Below, piece by piece: positions 5,731-6,461 of a stretch of DNA of 6,461 nt. The stretch's first letter is position 1; the number at the start of each line of letters is the position of its first letter. The stretch is from positions 1-6,461 of the forward strand of contig CANJKQ010000060.1 in assembly GCA_947474905.1 (NCBI GenBank), in the 5' to 3' direction. The notes beneath the pieces are model-generated. The model was not told where the DNA came from. It saw only the letters and a program-made list of their open reading frames with translations, and did no database searches. The DNA comes from Pseudomonadota bacterium (GTDB lineage: Bacteria; Pseudomonadota; Alphaproteobacteria; Sphingomonadales; Sphingomonadaceae). The translations under genes were made by a program, and so were the position numbers.

Positions 5731-6396
5731 TCATGGACGTAACACCACTTCGGCGGTGGCGGCGTCGGGCGCTCCCCGATGCAGCTCGAGGAATGCCTCG
5801 CCGATCCGCTTGGGATTGAGCGGGCCGTCATTGCTGACCGTCCCGGCGATCGTCACCGTGCCGACACGGACCCCCTTGGGCGCGAGTTCGGCCGCGAGCA
5901 TCAGCGCCAGGCTGCGGATCGAGGCTTTGCCGATCGACAGCGACGGCGCTTCGGGAGACGGATACATCGCTAGCCCGCCGCCGGTGAACAGAAGGGTGCC
6001 GCTGCCCGCCGCGACCATCCCGGGCGCAACCGAACGCGCAGCGGTGAGCGCGCCTGCGACGCATGTCCGGAAGTCGGCCAGCAGGTCCTCGGTCGACAGC
6101 GCGAGGACGGGGCCGGGACGCCAGTGCGCGGCGTTGTAGACGAGCACTTGCGGCTCGCCGTGCGCGGCGCGCGCATCGGCGATCGCGGCGAGCAGAGCCT
6201 CGTCGTCGCCAGCGTCGGCGACGTGCCCGGTAGCCGTGATACCTGTGGCCGTCAAAGCAGCGGCTGCGGCGGCAACCTTATCTGCCGAGCGGGCGATCAG
6301 CGCGATCGGGTGACCTTGTCCAGCAAAGACGTCGGCGACGCCTGCAGCGACGCCCGGCCCATATCCTATGATGATTACCGGTCCGGTCTCAACCAT
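5731..6396 (-). CDS. Atypical short-chain dehydrogenase/reductase-like protein
   Basis: Translation from ATG 6396 gives 221 residues with an SDR Rossmann fold. The nucleotide-binding turn is G-Y-G-P-G-V-A-A-G (11-19) in place of TGxxxGIG, an R at 36 may face the cofactor phosphate, D61 fits the 'D-V' position, and N-A-A (88-90) replaces NNAG. The catalytic Ser-Tyr-x-x-x-Lys set is incomplete: the serine region reads L-L-F-T-G-G-G (135-141) and the Tyr motif reads S-L-S-I-G-K (152-157), so the lysine (K157) stays but leucine stands where tyrosine should be. Oxidoreductase activity is therefore doubtful; nucleotide binding is likely. A GTG at 6417 would add seven residues, but GAAGGG before ATG 6396 makes the ATG the better start. 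The length is slightly short for the family (usually about 240-260). It is the first gene of the minus-strand unit. The substrate is unknown. Confidence 0.85.
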   Translation of the reverse strand: MVETGPVIIIGYGPGVAAGVADVFAGQGHPIALIARSADKVAAAAAALTATGITATGHVADAGDDEALLAAIADARAAHGEPQVLVYNAAHWRPGPVLALSTEDLLADFRTCVAGALTAARSVAPGMVAAGSGTLLFTGGGLAMYPSPEAPSLSIGKASIRSLALMLAAELAPKGVRVGTVTIAGTVSNDGPLNPKRIGEAFLELHRGAPDAATAEVVLRP

Positions 6397-6405
6397 CGTC
6401 TTCGT

Positions 6406-6411
6406 CCCTTC
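6406..6411 (-). promoter_or_regulatory. Ribosome binding site of the SDR-like gene
   Basis: On the minus strand GAAGGG lies nine bases before the ATG at 6396. It lies inside the frame that would be translated from the alternative GTG at 6417, and so favours the shorter protein. Confidence 0.5.
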
Positions 6412-6426
6412 TAACACACGGTTTAG
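6411..6426. promoter_or_regulatory. Operator-like imperfect palindrome upstream of the SDR-like gene
   Basis: The 16 bases CTAACACACGGTTTAG form an imperfect palindrome: CTAA pairs with TTAG at the ends, and one more inner C-G pair matches, giving five of eight base pairs. It touches the ribosome site of the SDR-like gene, a typical place for a repressor operator such as one of the TetR type. No regulator gene is visible on this side of the window, so this remains a weak suggestion. I could not assign -35/-10 boxes with confidence in 6397-6461. Confidence 0.22.
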
Positions 6427-6461
6427 CTAGGTTCCCGGTGCGCTTCCAGCTTCCACAAGGA

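Noticed and set aside
5672..6139. 155-codon plus-strand open frame
   Set aside because: Antisense to the SDR-like gene, low-complexity Ala/Ser/Arg composition, no motif.
6427..6461. Promoter boxes upstream of the SDR-like gene
   Set aside because: TTGTGG-like bases can be picked on the minus strand but no convincing -10 lies at the proper spacing, so no promoter is called.

Overview
The window is GC-rich bacterial DNA with dense, high-GC coding and short gaps. Gene content and style suggest an alphaproteobacterium, probably a sphingomonad: a cyclic-nucleotide-domain FAD oxidoreductase next to a UBP-type zinc-finger protein, a PIG-L deacetylase and an AraC-type regulator. No rRNA or other taxonomic marker is present, so this assignment is inference. 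I see no tRNA, rRNA, CRISPR array, transposase or complete mobile element.

Layout. Positions 2-598 (+) are the 3' part of a PIG-L/LmbE-type N-deacetylase that enters from the left edge. Fifteen bases later, 614-2530 (+) encodes a 638-residue GH5 glycosidase. It looks most like the GH5_12 group known mainly from fungal glucocerebrosidase and steryl-beta-glucosidase (EGCrP1/EGCrP2/Sgl1), and it has no signal peptide. The two probably form one operon acting on a glycoconjugate, possibly a glycolipid.

Positions 2531-3737 are a decaying regulator zone. An orphan fragment (2725-2859) matches the last 44 residues of an AraC-family protein. It overlaps, by a GTGA, the start of a second AraC-family gene (2856-3737). 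That gene reads well only if the frame is changed twice, once near 3047-3070 and once at a GCGCGC run near 3524-3531. As written it is a pseudogene, unless the sequence contains errors. A 10-bp perfect hairpin (3719-3751) separates it from the convergent genes that follow.

The right half is a minus-strand three-gene unit, read from right to left. An atypical short-chain dehydrogenase-like protein (6396-5731) comes first, then 15 bases, then a 101-residue UBP-type zinc-finger protein (5715-5410), then 58 bases, then a 530-residue protein (5351-3759). The last has a degenerate cyclic-nucleotide-binding domain, a thioredoxin/glutaredoxin-like segment and a thioredoxin-reductase-like flavoprotein module that lacks the CxxC redox pair. 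The UBP finger plus this flavoprotein look like a functional pair whose partner and electron acceptor are unknown. This is the most interesting biology in the window, together with the fungal-like GH5 enzyme.
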